From Hyphomicrobiales bacterium (GTDB lineage: Bacteria; Pseudomonadota; Alphaproteobacteria; Rhizobiales; JAKIUO01): DNA of 7,895 nucleotides. Below, one piece after another: positions 1 to 6,372 of the stretch. The number at the start of each line of letters is the position of its first letter. Positions within the stretch are counted from its first letter, which is position 1. The DNA lies in NCBI GenBank assembly GCA_027069645.1, contig JALXEI010000054.1:1-7895 (forward strand), written 5' to 3'. The notes beneath the pieces were generated by a model. It was not told the origin of the DNA. It made no database searches and saw only the letters and a list, made by a program, of their open reading frames with translations. A program made the translations under genes and the position numbers.

Positions 1-117
1 ATCTACAAGGCCGACTGGGAAAACGAGGACGAACGTCTGCGTGGGGCGGTCGAACTCGCAGACCGGCTGGCACAAATCGCGATGGCAGGCAAGGCGCAGG
101 AAACGGTCCAGGGGTGA
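1..117 (+). CDS. C-terminal end of an unrecognised protein (partial)
   Basis: Frame 1 is open from the left edge and ends in TGA at 115-117, giving the last 38 residues of a protein whose start lies outside the window. The tail is charged and looks helical: it begins IYKADWENEDERLRG, continues with alternating Ala/Leu and charged residues, and ends KAQETVQG. No family motif is recognisable in so short a piece, so no function is assigned. The composition and the lack of stops fit a true gene end, and a promoter candidate and a new gene follow about 60-130 bases downstream. A chance open frame of this length at a window edge cannot be excluded. Confidence 0.5.
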   Translation: MYKADWENEDERLRGAVELADRLAQIAMAGKAQETVQG

Positions 118-149
118 TGCTTTGAAAGAGGTTCTCGTAAAAGATGCGG

Positions 150-179
150 TGTGCATGAAGCGTTTTTTTCAGCTATAAT
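150..179 (+). promoter_or_regulatory. Candidate sigma70-type promoter for the small membrane protein and SRAP genes
   Basis: A perfect TATAAT hexamer lies at 174-179 in an AT-rich patch, about 66 bases before the ATG at 245. The -35 region at the expected spacing (about 150-156, around TGTGCAT) matches TTGACA poorly, and there is no TG extension before the -10. The call therefore rests on the -10 box and its position between two genes. If real, transcription would begin near 186 and leave a leader of roughly 60 nt. Confidence 0.45.
163..169 (+). other. T7 tract after a weak dyad, possible terminator of the upstream gene
   Basis: Seven consecutive T residues follow a small ATGC/GCAT dyad (144-147 and 153-156) by six bases. 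The stem is only 4 bp and is separated from the T tract, so this is a poor match to an intrinsic terminator. It also lies just before the TATAAT box of the promoter candidate, so it could equally be the AT-rich spacer of that promoter. Confidence 0.2.
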
Positions 180-244
180 ATGCATAAACGGCATTGTTGT
201 CCGAAAATATGTGTCGGACCAGGCACGCGCAAACAGGAGAACTC

Positions 245-511
245 ATGGAAAAATTTATTGGCGGAAGTCTGCCGGGTGTCATTCTGCGCCTCATTATATT
301 GTCGGTGATCGTCGGGATTGTACTGGCGGCCCTCGGGCTCGAACCTTTTGATGTGATCAACGGCGTACGGCGACTTGCCCTTCGTATCTACGATATGGGA
401 TATGATGCGTTCGAGAAAGGCTTTTCCTACTTCCTCACAGGTGCATTGCTTGTTGTGCCGATCTGGCTGGTGGCAAGATTGTTCAAGATGGGGCGCTCGG
501 GCCGAAATTGA
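245..511 (+). CDS. Small two-helix inner-membrane protein, DUF6460-like
   Basis: This encodes 88 residues starting at ATG 245. AGGAGA at 235-240 lies four bases upstream, which decides this start over the ATG at 194 in the same frame. Residues about 11-31 (GVILRLIILSVIVGIVLAAL) form a hydrophobic helix. A central amphipathic stretch follows with VRRLALRIYDMGYDAFEKG (41-59), then a second hydrophobic helix at about 60-79. The tail is basic (KMGRSGRN). The LGLEPFDVINGVRRL turn and overall layout resemble the DUF6460 family, which as I recall it is alphaproteobacterial and has no known function. That family link is from memory. The protein probably sits in the cytoplasmic membrane. The SRAP gene begins 34 bases downstream on the same strand, so the two may share a transcript. 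Confidence 0.75.
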   Translation: MEKFIGGSLPGVILRLIILSVIVGIVLAALGLEPFDVINGVRRLALRIYDMGYDAFEKGFSYFLTGALLVVPIWLVARLFKMGRSGRN

Positions 512-545
512 GGTTTCGATCGCAGAACCCGGGGAGCGTGCCGTT

Positions 546-1229
546 ATGTGTTCCCGATATACACTGATTTCGAAGCCGGTTCTGGTGGCGCGAAATTTCG
601 GGTTGCCGGAAATCGATGACTTCCCGTCACGGTACAATATTGCCCCGACGCAGCCGGTGGCGATTGTCCGTAACAGCTATGCCGGCCATCGGGAAATGGT
701 GCTGGTGCGCTGGGGATTGATCCCCGACTGGGTCAGGGACCCTGATGCCTTTGCAACGCTGGTCAATGCACGATGTGAAACGCTGAGCGTAAAACCCTCT
801 TTTCGCAACGCATACAGATACAGACGGTGCCTGTTTCCGATGGACGGCTTCTTCGAATGGCGCGGAAAGAAGGGGGAGCGTCAGCCGTGGTATTTTTCGG
901 CGCGTGATGAACGGCCCATCGGGGTTGCCGGATTGTGGGAAAACTGGATGGGTGTTGACGGTTCGGAAATGGAAAGCGCCGTGATCATCACAACGCGGGC
1001 CAATGCCGATATTGCCAGTGTCCACGACCGCATGCCACTGATCATTCGCCCGGAAAACTATGGTCGCTGGCTGGATTGCAAGGAGGGGACAACGCAGGGC
1101 CTGTCAGAATTTATGGCTCCTGTCGAGGCCGGTTTTCTGGTGGCGCGGGAGGTTTCGTCCCTTGTGAACAATCCGCAAAATAACGGACCTGATCTACTTG
1201 TTCCGGTCGGCCAGCAGTCGTTTTTATGA
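546..1229 (+). CDS. SRAP domain protein (YedK/HMCES family), abasic-site DNA-protein crosslinker
   Basis: This encodes 227 residues. SRAP proteins shield abasic sites in single-stranded DNA by forming a thiazolidine crosslink through the N-terminal Cys2, exposed once Met1 is removed. Start ATG 546 is fixed by this: it gives MCSRY, and GGGGAG at 531-536 is a good ribosome site 9 bases upstream. The open frame extends further 5' (from 375) but that part overlaps the preceding gene and would bury the cysteine. Family landmarks are YNIAPTQ (30-36), RWGLIPDW (55-62), NARCET (74-79), FPMDGFFEW (97-105) and VHDRMP (159-164). The active-site set is Cys2, Asn74, Glu104 and His160, close to Cys2/Asn75/Glu105/His160 of E. 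coli YedK. Length is typical. Oddities are Ser3 where MCGR is usual, and an extra Cys77 in a motif that usually reads NARSET or NARAET. It is probably cytosolic and acts during replication. Confidence 0.93.
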   Translation: MCSRYTLISKPVLVARNFGLPEIDDFPSRYNIAPTQPVAIVRNSYAGHREMVLVRWGLIPDWVRDPDAFATLVNARCETLSVKPSFRNAYRYRRCLFPMDGFFEWRGKKGERQPWYFSARDERPIGVAGLWENWMGVDGSEMESAVIITTRANADIASVHDRMPLIIRPENYGRWLDCKEGTTQGLSEFMAPVEAGFLVAREVSSLVNNPQNNGPDLLVPVGQQSFL

Positions 1230-1354
1230 GGAAGCGGGAGGGGGCGCGATTGGTTGTGTAACGGTGCCAGCATATACTTGATCATGAAAAATGGCCCTAA
1301 ATACCGCTGTTTCCACAAACCTGACTGAAAAACCAGGGAATTGAGCTCGCCGGG

Positions 1355-1384
1355 TGGTTGATTTCGCCTCGCGAGGGTTATAGG
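1355..1384 (+). promoter_or_regulatory. Candidate sod promoter region containing a perfect CCTCGCGAGG palindrome
   Basis: The bases TATAGG at 1379-1384 resemble a -10 box (4 of 6 to TATAAT). TTGATT at 1358-1363 resembles a -35 box, but the spacer is only 15 bases, or 18 if TGGTTG at 1355-1360 is used. Between them lies a perfect 10-bp palindrome, CCTCGCGAGG (1367-1376). A palindrome inside a promoter spacer is a plausible repressor or activator site, but no known consensus was matched. The distance to the sod start leaves a leader of about 65 nt. Confidence 0.3.
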
Positions 1385-1411
1385 TTCGCTCTGGAATTAT
1401 TCAAAAAAGCA

Positions 1412-1452
1412 GGATCGGTTTTCCCGAATCCGAAATCTTCAGGAAGGATTTC
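1412..1452 (+). promoter_or_regulatory. Two small stem-loops in the sod 5' leader; the second places the Shine-Dalgarno in its loop
   Basis: The first hairpin pairs GGATCGG (1412-1418) with CCGAATCC (1424-1431), with one bulged A and a TTTTC loop. The second pairs GAAATC (1432-1437) with GATTTC (1447-1452) around the nine-base loop TTCAGGAAG. The ribosome site AGGAAGG (1441-1447) is almost wholly inside that loop, 8 bases before the ATG at 1456. Stems of six to seven pairs are weak, so stable folding is uncertain. Confidence 0.3.
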
Positions 1453-1455
1453 CCC

Positions 1456-2052
1456 ATGACAATGACACTACCAACGCTCCCCTATGCAACCGATGCCCTT
1501 ATGCCGCACATGTCGCCGGAGACATTTGAATATCATTATGGCAAGCATCATCAGGCCTATGTGGACAATGGCAACAAGCTGATTGCCGGAAGCGAGTTTG
1601 AAGGCAAGTCAATTGAAGAGGTTATTACCTCTTCCTTTGGCAATAATCCGGGCGTCTTCAACAATGCGGCGCAGGTTTACAATCACACGTTTTTCTGGAA
1701 CAGCATGAAACCTTCGGGTGGTGGCGCCATGCCAGGTTCTCTTGAGGCAAAGGTCAACGAAGCCTTTGGCAGCATGGATGAATTTCGCACGGCATTTGTA
1801 CAGGGTGGCGTGACCCAGTTTGGTTCGGGCTGGGTGTGGCTGGTCCTGAAGGACGGCAAGCTTGAAATTATGAAAACACCAAATGCCGAAAACCCGCTTG
1901 TGCACGGCGCAACACCACTTGTGACATGTGATGTCTGGGAACATGCCTATTATATCGACTATCGCAATGCGCGGCCCAAATTCCTCGAAACCTTTGTTGA
2001 CAATCTCGTTAACTGGGAATTTGCCGAGGCAAACCTGGCCGCGGCTTCATAG
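1456..2052 (+). CDS. sodB: Superoxide dismutase, Fe type
   Basis: This encodes 198 residues, the normal length for the bacterial iron/manganese family, with no signal peptide, so it should be a cytosolic enzyme. It converts superoxide to hydrogen peroxide and oxygen. Metal ligands are His27, His77, Asp159 and His163, the last two in the family signature DVWEHAYY (159-166). His31 and Tyr35 form the usual second sphere (YHYGKHHQAY). Iron rather than manganese use is suggested by Gln73 in FNNAAQVYNHTFFW; in Mn enzymes this segment reads NNAGGHANH and the active-site Gln comes from the C-terminal half. Here the C-terminal segment TPNAENPL resembles E. coli SodB (TSNAGTPL). Metal choice is an inference, since cambialistic members exist. 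AGGAAGG at 1441-1447 supports the start. An upstream dyad-rich leader and a strong downstream terminator suggest a monocistronic unit. Confidence 0.96.
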   Translation: MTMTLPTLPYATDALMPHMSPETFEYHYGKHHQAYVDNGNKLIAGSEFEGKSIEEVITSSFGNNPGVFNNAAQVYNHTFFWNSMKPSGGGAMPGSLEAKVNEAFGSMDEFRTAFVQGGVTQFGSGWVWLVLKDGKLEIMKTPNAENPLVHGATPLVTCDVWEHAYYIDYRNARPKFLETFVDNLVNWEFAEANLAAAS

Positions 2053-2078
2053 CCTCGTATACCTGTTTTGAACAGATA

Positions 2079-2120
2079 AAAGGCAACGCAGAGTCCGATA
2101 TTCTGCGTTGCCTTTGTTTT
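2079..2120. terminator. Strong bidirectional intrinsic terminator between sod and livK
   Basis: A perfect 14-bp stem pairs 2079-2092 (AAAGGCAACGCAGA without its first A) with 2102-2115 (TCTGCGTTGCCTTT without its last T) around the loop GTCCGATAT. On the + strand it is followed by TGTTTTTG and begins 27 bases after the sod stop. On the - strand the same stem is followed by TTTTATCTG and lies just past the livK stop. Both genes converge on it, so one structure probably ends both transcripts. Confidence 0.9.
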
Positions 2121-2137
2121 TGTGCGTCGGGGATGAT

Positions 2138-3241
2138 CTATTTCACATAGTCATACTTGCCTTTCGACCAGATATAGAAAACGTAACCCGGGAGTGTCAC
2201 ATCTCCTTTTTTGTCGAAAGACAGGTCCGCCAGCACGGTTTTGAACTTCATGCCGGAATGGAGGACTTCGGTCACCTTGGAGGGGGCCACGGTGCCAGCT
2301 TTTTCGGCGGCCTGTTTCCAGGCCTGTATGGCGGCATAGGTATAAAGGACATAGCCTTCGGGTTCGATACCGGCATCACGGAACCGCCTGACCAGAGGGG
2401 CAGCGGACGGGTTTTTGCGCGGGTCGGGTGAAAAGGTCATCAATGTGCCTTCTCCGGCATCGCCGGTTATGGACCAGAACTCGGCCGTCACCAGAGCGTC
2501 ACCACCAATGAGCCTCGTTTTCATGCCCTGATCGCGCATCTGACGGACGATCAGGCCTCCTTCGGTGTGGTATCCTCCAAGATAGACAATGTCGATCTTC
2601 GCGGCTTTCATGCGGGTCACAAGAGCGGTGTAGTCTTTTTCACCAGCCGTAATTGCCTCGTACATATCCGCTTTTTTGCCCAGCTTTTCCATCGCCATTT
2701 TTGTCTGGTCGGCTAGACCTTTTCCATAGGCCGTCTTGTCGTGCAGAATGGCGATTTTACTGTCCTTGAAATGTTTGACAATATAGGCGGCAGCCGTCGC
2801 GCCCTGCTGGTCATCGCGTCCGCAAACGCGGAAAATGTTGGGGCCGCCTTCATCGGTCAGCTTCGGGTTCGTGGAAGCAGGCGATATTTGTACTATTCCC
2901 TCTTCTTCATAAACCTTTGAGGCGGGAATGGAGGAGCCGGAGCAAAAATGACCGGCCATGAAAACGACGCCTGCGCCAGCCACCTTGTTGGCGACAGCAA
3001 CGGCCTGTTTGGGATCGCAGGCATCGTCTTCAATATAGAGCTTTATTTTTTTTCCCAGAATTCCACCGGCAGCATTAATATCCTTAACAGCCATTTCTGC
3101 GCCGTCTTTCATCTGTTTGCCAAAACTGGCATATTGACCGGTCATGGGGCCTGCCGTGGCAATGGAAATATCAGCGCTGGCGTGGTCGGACAGGAAAGCA
3201 AAAACAGCCAGGGCTGACAGGGTGGCAAGGAGCGTCTTCAT
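2138..3241 (-). CDS. livK: Branched-chain amino acid ABC transporter, periplasmic binding protein
   Basis: This encodes 367 residues. It begins with a Sec signal peptide (MKTLLATLSALAVFAFLSDH) with a likely AxA cleavage after Ala23 (HASA|DIS), leaving a periplasmic protein of about 344 residues. The mature part is a two-lobe type I binding protein of the LivJ/LivK/BraC family: IATAGPMTGQYASFGKQ near the start, INAAGGILGKK (55-65) and GHFCSGSSIPAS (97-108), which contributes ligand-contacting Ser residues. Cys75 and Cys100 match the conserved disulfide of LivJ. SPAS and YGKG follow further on. Start ATG 3241 has GGGAGGA (3258-3252) ten bases upstream. It sits last in the liv gene set, separated from livF by 179 bp. 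Binding of Leu/Ile/Val is inferred from the family; relatives take other amino acids or amides. A run of eight A on the coding strand lies in the Gly-Lys-Lys-Ile codons. Confidence 0.95.
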   Translation of the reverse strand: MKTLLATLSALAVFAFLSDHASADISIATAGPMTGQYASFGKQMKDGAEMAVKDINAAGGILGKKIKLYIEDDACDPKQAVAVANKVAGAGVVFMAGHFCSGSSIPASKVYEEEGIVQISPASTNPKLTDEGGPNIFRVCGRDDQQGATAAAYIVKHFKDSKIAILHDKTAYGKGLADQTKMAMEKLGKKADMYEAITAGEKDYTALVTRMKAAKIDIVYLGGYHTEGGLIVRQMRDQGMKTRLIGGDALVTAEFWSITGDAGEGTLMTFSPDPRKNPSAAPLVRRFRDAGIEPEGYVLYTYAAIQAWKQAAEKAGTVAPSKVTEVLHSGMKFKTVLADLSFDKKGDVTLPGYVFYIWSKGKYDYVK

Positions 3242-3420
3242 GGATTTATTTTCCTCCCGTGTGAATGTTATTCCCTGTGTATGATATGACTTTACATCTT
3301 ATCTCTTTCGCGGACCATAACGATTTTAAATTGTGATATTCATGGCAAACCGTCCCGGGCTGTATCTTGACGTATCGCCGTTGACGACAGGTCATGATTA
3401 CCATTGTGCATATGCAATGA
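3242..3420 (-). other. livF-livK intergenic region (livK leader)
   Basis: These 179 bases separate livF from livK, while the four genes before it are packed with almost no gaps. Just past the livF stop is the perfect palindrome TGCATATGCA (3407-3416), set in ATTG/CAAT-like flanks. No strong stem with a T tract is present, so I see no intrinsic terminator here, and livK may be reached by read-through. A -35-like TTGCCA occurs on the - strand at about 3347-3342, without a convincing -10 at the right spacing. The gap could hold a livK promoter, an RNA processing site or a stability element that adjusts the excess of binding protein over membrane components. Confidence 0.4.
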
Positions 3421-4155
3421 TCATCTGCTGGCAGTCCCTTCAAGATAGGCAGAGCGGATATCGTCGTGCGTGAGCAAATCACGGCCACGACCACTCAGGG
3501 TTATGCGACCGTTAACCATTACATAGGCGCGATGGGCCAGATTGAGGGCATGCCAGGCATTTTGTTCGACCAGAAATACAGTCAGATTCTGGCGGGTATT
3601 CAAATCGCGCAGGATCGCAAAAATCTGTTTGACGACCAGCGGCGCGAGGCCCAGCGACGGTTCGTCCAGCAATAGCAGGGAGGGGCGCCCCATCAGGGCA
3701 CGGGCAATGGCCAGCATTTGCTGCTCGCCCCCCGACAAGGTTCCGCCGCGCTGGTCCGCACGTTTCCCAAGGATCGGAAATATATCAAAAACCCGCTCCA
3801 GATCCTGTTTGAAATATGCGGGATCGGTCAGGGATGCGCCGAGTTGCAGGTTCTCAAGGACGCTCATGCGCGAAAAAATTCGCCGCCCTTCCGGGGACTG
3901 GGCAATGCCAAGGCGCATGATTTCATGTGTTTGCATATTGTGAAGAGGATGGTTCCGGAACATGATGGTGCCGTCCCGACAGGGTGGATTTCCGCAAATT
4001 GTCATCATCAGAGTAGATTTTCCGGCACCATTGGAGCCGATCAGGGCGATGATTTCGCCTTCATTGACTGTGATATCAACGCCGTAAAGGGCCTGTATAT
4101 TGCCATAGAATGCCGTAACGTTGCGGATTGTGAGGAGCGGTACGGATGAACTCAT
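3421..4155 (-). CDS. livF: Branched-chain amino acid ABC transporter, ATP-binding protein LivF
   Basis: This encodes 244 residues, a single ABC ATPase domain. Walker A is GSNGAGKST (40-48), the Q-loop segment is IAQSPEGRRIF (84-94, Gln86), the signature is LSGGEQQMLAIARAL (140-154), and Walker B is LLLLDEPSLGL (160-170). Where most ABC ATPases have the switch histidine, this protein has FLVEQN (194-199). A VEQN here is typical of LivF and separates it from LivG, which keeps His. It would pair with LivG on the cytoplasmic face of LivH-LivM. The ATG at 4155 overlaps the livG stop by four bases (ATGA), and GAGG lies seven bases upstream inside livG, so translational coupling is likely. The C-terminal YLEG (238-241) is also family-typical. 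Confidence 0.95.
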   Translation of the reverse strand: MSSSVPLLTIRNVTAFYGNIQALYGVDITVNEGEIIALIGSNGAGKSTLMMTICGNPPCRDGTIMFRNHPLHNMQTHEIMRLGIAQSPEGRRIFSRMSVLENLQLGASLTDPAYFKQDLERVFDIFPILGKRADQRGGTLSGGEQQMLAIARALMGRPSLLLLDEPSLGLAPLVVKQIFAILRDLNTRQNLTVFLVEQNAWHALNLAHRAYVMVNGRITLSGRGRDLLTHDDIRSAYLEGTASR

Positions 4156-4985
4156 AAGCGGACCTCGCTTTCATCCTCAACGCCGAGATAGGCGGCGATA
4201 ACGCCGGGGTCATTGCGGACATGTTCCGGCGATCCTTCGGAGATCTTGCAGCCATAGTCAAGAACAACAATATGGTCTGATATTTCCATAACGACGCTCA
4301 TATCGTGCTCTATCAGCAAAATGGAAATGTTCTGTTGATCCCTGATATCGAGAAGCAGTTCGTTCAGTATTTTCGTTTCTCCGGGATTGAGCCCGGCGGC
4401 GGGTTCGTCAAGACAGAGCAAACGGGGCTCTGTACACATGGCACGGGCAATTTCAAGGCGGCGCTGGTCGCCATAGGGCAAATCCCCGGCAAGATCATCC
4501 GCCCTGTTCGTGAGACCGGTTTTTTCCAGCCAGTAGCTGGCTTTTTCAACGGCCTCGCGTTCCTTTTCCCTGTAGGAGACCAGACCGAGCAACGCACCAA
4601 TAGTGAGGCCGGAAGCACGCATCAGTTTGTGATGTTGTGCGACCAGCAGGTTTTCGAGAACGGACATGCCGCCAAACAACCGGATATTCTGAAAGGTGCG
4701 GGCAACACGGGCCTTGTTATTGATGCGAAAATCACTCATTCGCTCAAGTGAATGGCTTCGGCCATCCTTGTCGGTCAAAATGATAGCTCCCCGGTCGGGT
4801 TTGTAAAAGCCGGTGAGGCAATTGAAAACGGTCGTTTTGCCTGCACCGTTTGGGCCAATGATGGCTGTAATCTCGTTACGCCGGGCCTCAAAACAAAGAG
4901 CGTTGACAGCAATGAGCCCCCCGAATTTCATGGTCAGATTGCGGACATCAAGCAACGGTGTGTGTTTCGAGAGAGATTTGCTCAC
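4152..4985 (-). CDS. livG: Branched-chain amino acid ABC transporter, ATP-binding protein LivG
   Basis: This encodes 277 residues, an ABC ATPase of the LivG/BraF subfamily. Walker A is GPNGAGKTT (44-52), with the family text VFNCLTGFYKPDRG after it. The Q-loop is RTFQNIRLFGGMSVLEN (96-112, Gln99). The signature is the LivG variant LPYGDQRRLEIARAM (169-183). Walker B is LLCLDEPAAGLNPGE (189-203), and the switch is LLIEHDMSVVM with His227. The long insert between the Q-loop and the signature is usual for LivG. The start codon is GTG (4985-4983), overlapping the livM stop by four bases (GTGA), with GGGAGA six bases upstream. The text after the GTG, LLDVRNLTMKFGGLIAV, matches the expected N-terminus, so no later start is needed. 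The C-terminal YLG motif (AAYLGVED) is retained. Confidence 0.95.
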   Translation of the reverse strand: MSKSLSKHTPLLDVRNLTMKFGGLIAVNALCFEARRNEITAIIGPNGAGKTTVFNCLTGFYKPDRGAIILTDKDGRSHSLERMSDFRINNKARVARTFQNIRLFGGMSVLENLLVAQHHKLMRASGLTIGALLGLVSYREKEREAVEKASYWLEKTGLTNRADDLAGDLPYGDQRRLEIARAMCTEPRLLCLDEPAAGLNPGETKILNELLLDIRDQQNISILLIEHDMSVVMEISDHIVVLDYGCKISEGSPEHVRNDPGVIAAYLGVEDESEVRL

Positions 4986-6370
4986 TGCTTTTCTCCCTTC
5001 CGGGCCCTCTTATCTCTTTCCGTCTTTCCGGACGTCAGAAAAATGGTCGGGCGGCGGGCGGAGACGAGACCGCCGGGACGCCACACCATGATGGCAACCA
5101 TCGCCATGCCAAACAGGAGCATGCGATAGAGAGAAGGGTCAAATCCGTCTCCGAATACCAGCTTCAGCCCCTGCATGTTGCGCAACAGTTCAAAGCCGCC
5201 GATCATCACAATCGAGGCGATAACGATGCCGGCCTGGCTGCCCATGCCGCCAAGGACAACAATGGCCAGAATGATCGCGCTTTCAATGAAGGTGAAACTT
5301 TCAGGTGAAATGAACCCCTGTCGGGTGGCAAAGAAACTTCCTGCAAAACCCCCAAACATGGCACCGGTCGCAAAGGCTGTCAGTTTGGTGTTGACGGTAT
5401 TGATGCCGAGGGACCGGCAGGCAATTTCATCCTCGCGCATCGCTTCCCAGGCCCTTCCGACGGGCAATCGACGCAAGCGCCGGGAAACAGCATTGGTCAG
5501 CAGGGCGAGCATGAGAATGATGTAGTAGAGAAATAAAATCCGGTAGAGGGATGAATATTCGATGCCAAGGAAACCGTGAAATGTGTGATCGCCAAAGCGT
5601 TTGAAGGTGAGGCCAAAAAAATCCGGACGCGGGATGCCTGACAGACCGTCGGGGCCACCGGTAAACTGATACCAGTTGAGCAGGACAATGCGTATCATTT
5701 CGCCAAAGGCAAGGGTAACAATCGCCAGATAATCGCCGCGCAGGCGTAAAACCGGAAAGCCGAGGATGATGCCCCAGAAAGCGGCCAGCAGCCCGGCAAG
5801 CGGCAGACAAATCCAGAAGGAGAAACCGAAATGCTGTGCCAGCAGCCCATAGGAATAGGCTCCCACGGCATAAAAGGCAACATAACCAAGGTCCAGCAAC
5901 CCGGCGAGGCCGACAACGATGTTCAGTCCCCAGCCAAGCATGATGTAGGTCAGAACAAGGGTTGCAATGTCAAACCAGTAACGCAACGGCATCCTGGCAC
6001 CGGTTTGGCGTTCTGCAAGCAAAAGAATCAGCGGCAGCAAAAAAGCGGCGGTCAGGAAGATCCGGCCCGAATATTTCCTGGCCCATACAAAAAAACGGGA
6101 GTGATATTCCGCGAGAGTGTTTATGCGCAGGTTTGACGGGATTTTTTTGCCGCGCAGCATGTTGAGGAGCAGCCTGCCAAAAAAAACGATTGAAACTGCA
6201 AGGACGACGAGCCCTGTTCGCGGTACGAGAACCAGACCGGCAGGCGTATCCGTTGTTCGCAAGCCCAGCACGAGGCTGGTCAAAAGCAGAGCGATAAAAG
6301 CGGCTATACCGGCATCAGCAACGGCGGATGAAAATGGTGTCGAAACCGGTCCGGAAGGCTTGCTTTTCAT
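4982..6370 (-). CDS. livM: Branched-chain amino acid ABC transporter, permease LivM
   Basis: This encodes 462 residues, somewhat longer than E. coli LivM (about 425). An N-terminal region of about 130 residues carries two or three extra hydrophobic helices (near 20-36, 46-70 and 103-119) before the core. This is the LivHM N-terminal extension found in E. coli LivM rather than the short form. The core starts around GLNIVVGLAGLLDLGYVAF (148-166). It then shows RLRGDYLAIVTLAFGEM (209-225), TGGPDGLSGIP (237-247) and the cytoplasmic coupling loop GRAWEAMREDEIACRSLGI (305-323). The end is charged (GKTERDKRARKGEKQ). The start has AAAGG seven bases upstream and lies two bases after the livH stop. It pairs with LivH in the membrane. 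Three runs of seven or eight identical bases lie within about 100 bp of the N-terminal coding region. Confidence 0.95.
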   Translation of the reverse strand: MKSKPSGPVSTPFSSAVADAGIAAFIALLLTSLVLGLRTTDTPAGLVLVPRTGLVVLAVSIVFFGRLLLNMLRGKKIPSNLRINTLAEYHSRFFVWARKYSGRIFLTAAFLLPLILLLAERQTGARMPLRYWFDIATLVLTYIMLGWGLNIVVGLAGLLDLGYVAFYAVGAYSYGLLAQHFGFSFWICLPLAGLLAAFWGIILGFPVLRLRGDYLAIVTLAFGEMIRIVLLNWYQFTGGPDGLSGIPRPDFFGLTFKRFGDHTFHGFLGIEYSSLYRILFLYYIILMLALLTNAVSRRLRRLPVGRAWEAMREDEIACRSLGINTVNTKLTAFATGAMFGGFAGSFFATRQGFISPESFTFIESAIILAIVVLGGMGSQAGIVIASIVMIGGFELLRNMQGLKLVFGDGFDPSLYRMLLFGMAMVAIMVWRPGGLVSARRPTIFLTSGKTERDKRARKGEKQ

Positions 6371-6372
6371 AT

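Noticed and set aside
173..637. 154-codon open frame on the - strand
   Set aside because: It lies opposite the membrane protein and the start of SRAP, both of which have good starts and family features; no domain is recognisable in it.
3246..3404. 52-codon frame in the livF-livK gap as an attenuation leader peptide
   Set aside because: It has no ribosome site and no cluster of Leu, Ile or Val codons, and no terminator/antiterminator pair follows; left only as an observation.
3421..4155. Loss of the switch histidine in LivF as a defect
   Set aside because: VEQN at this place is characteristic of LivF proteins, so it is not a damaged ATPase.
4985..4985. Suspected start-codon error in livG
   Set aside because: The start is a GTG with a good ribosome site and the standard GTGA overlap with livM; it is a normal alternative start.
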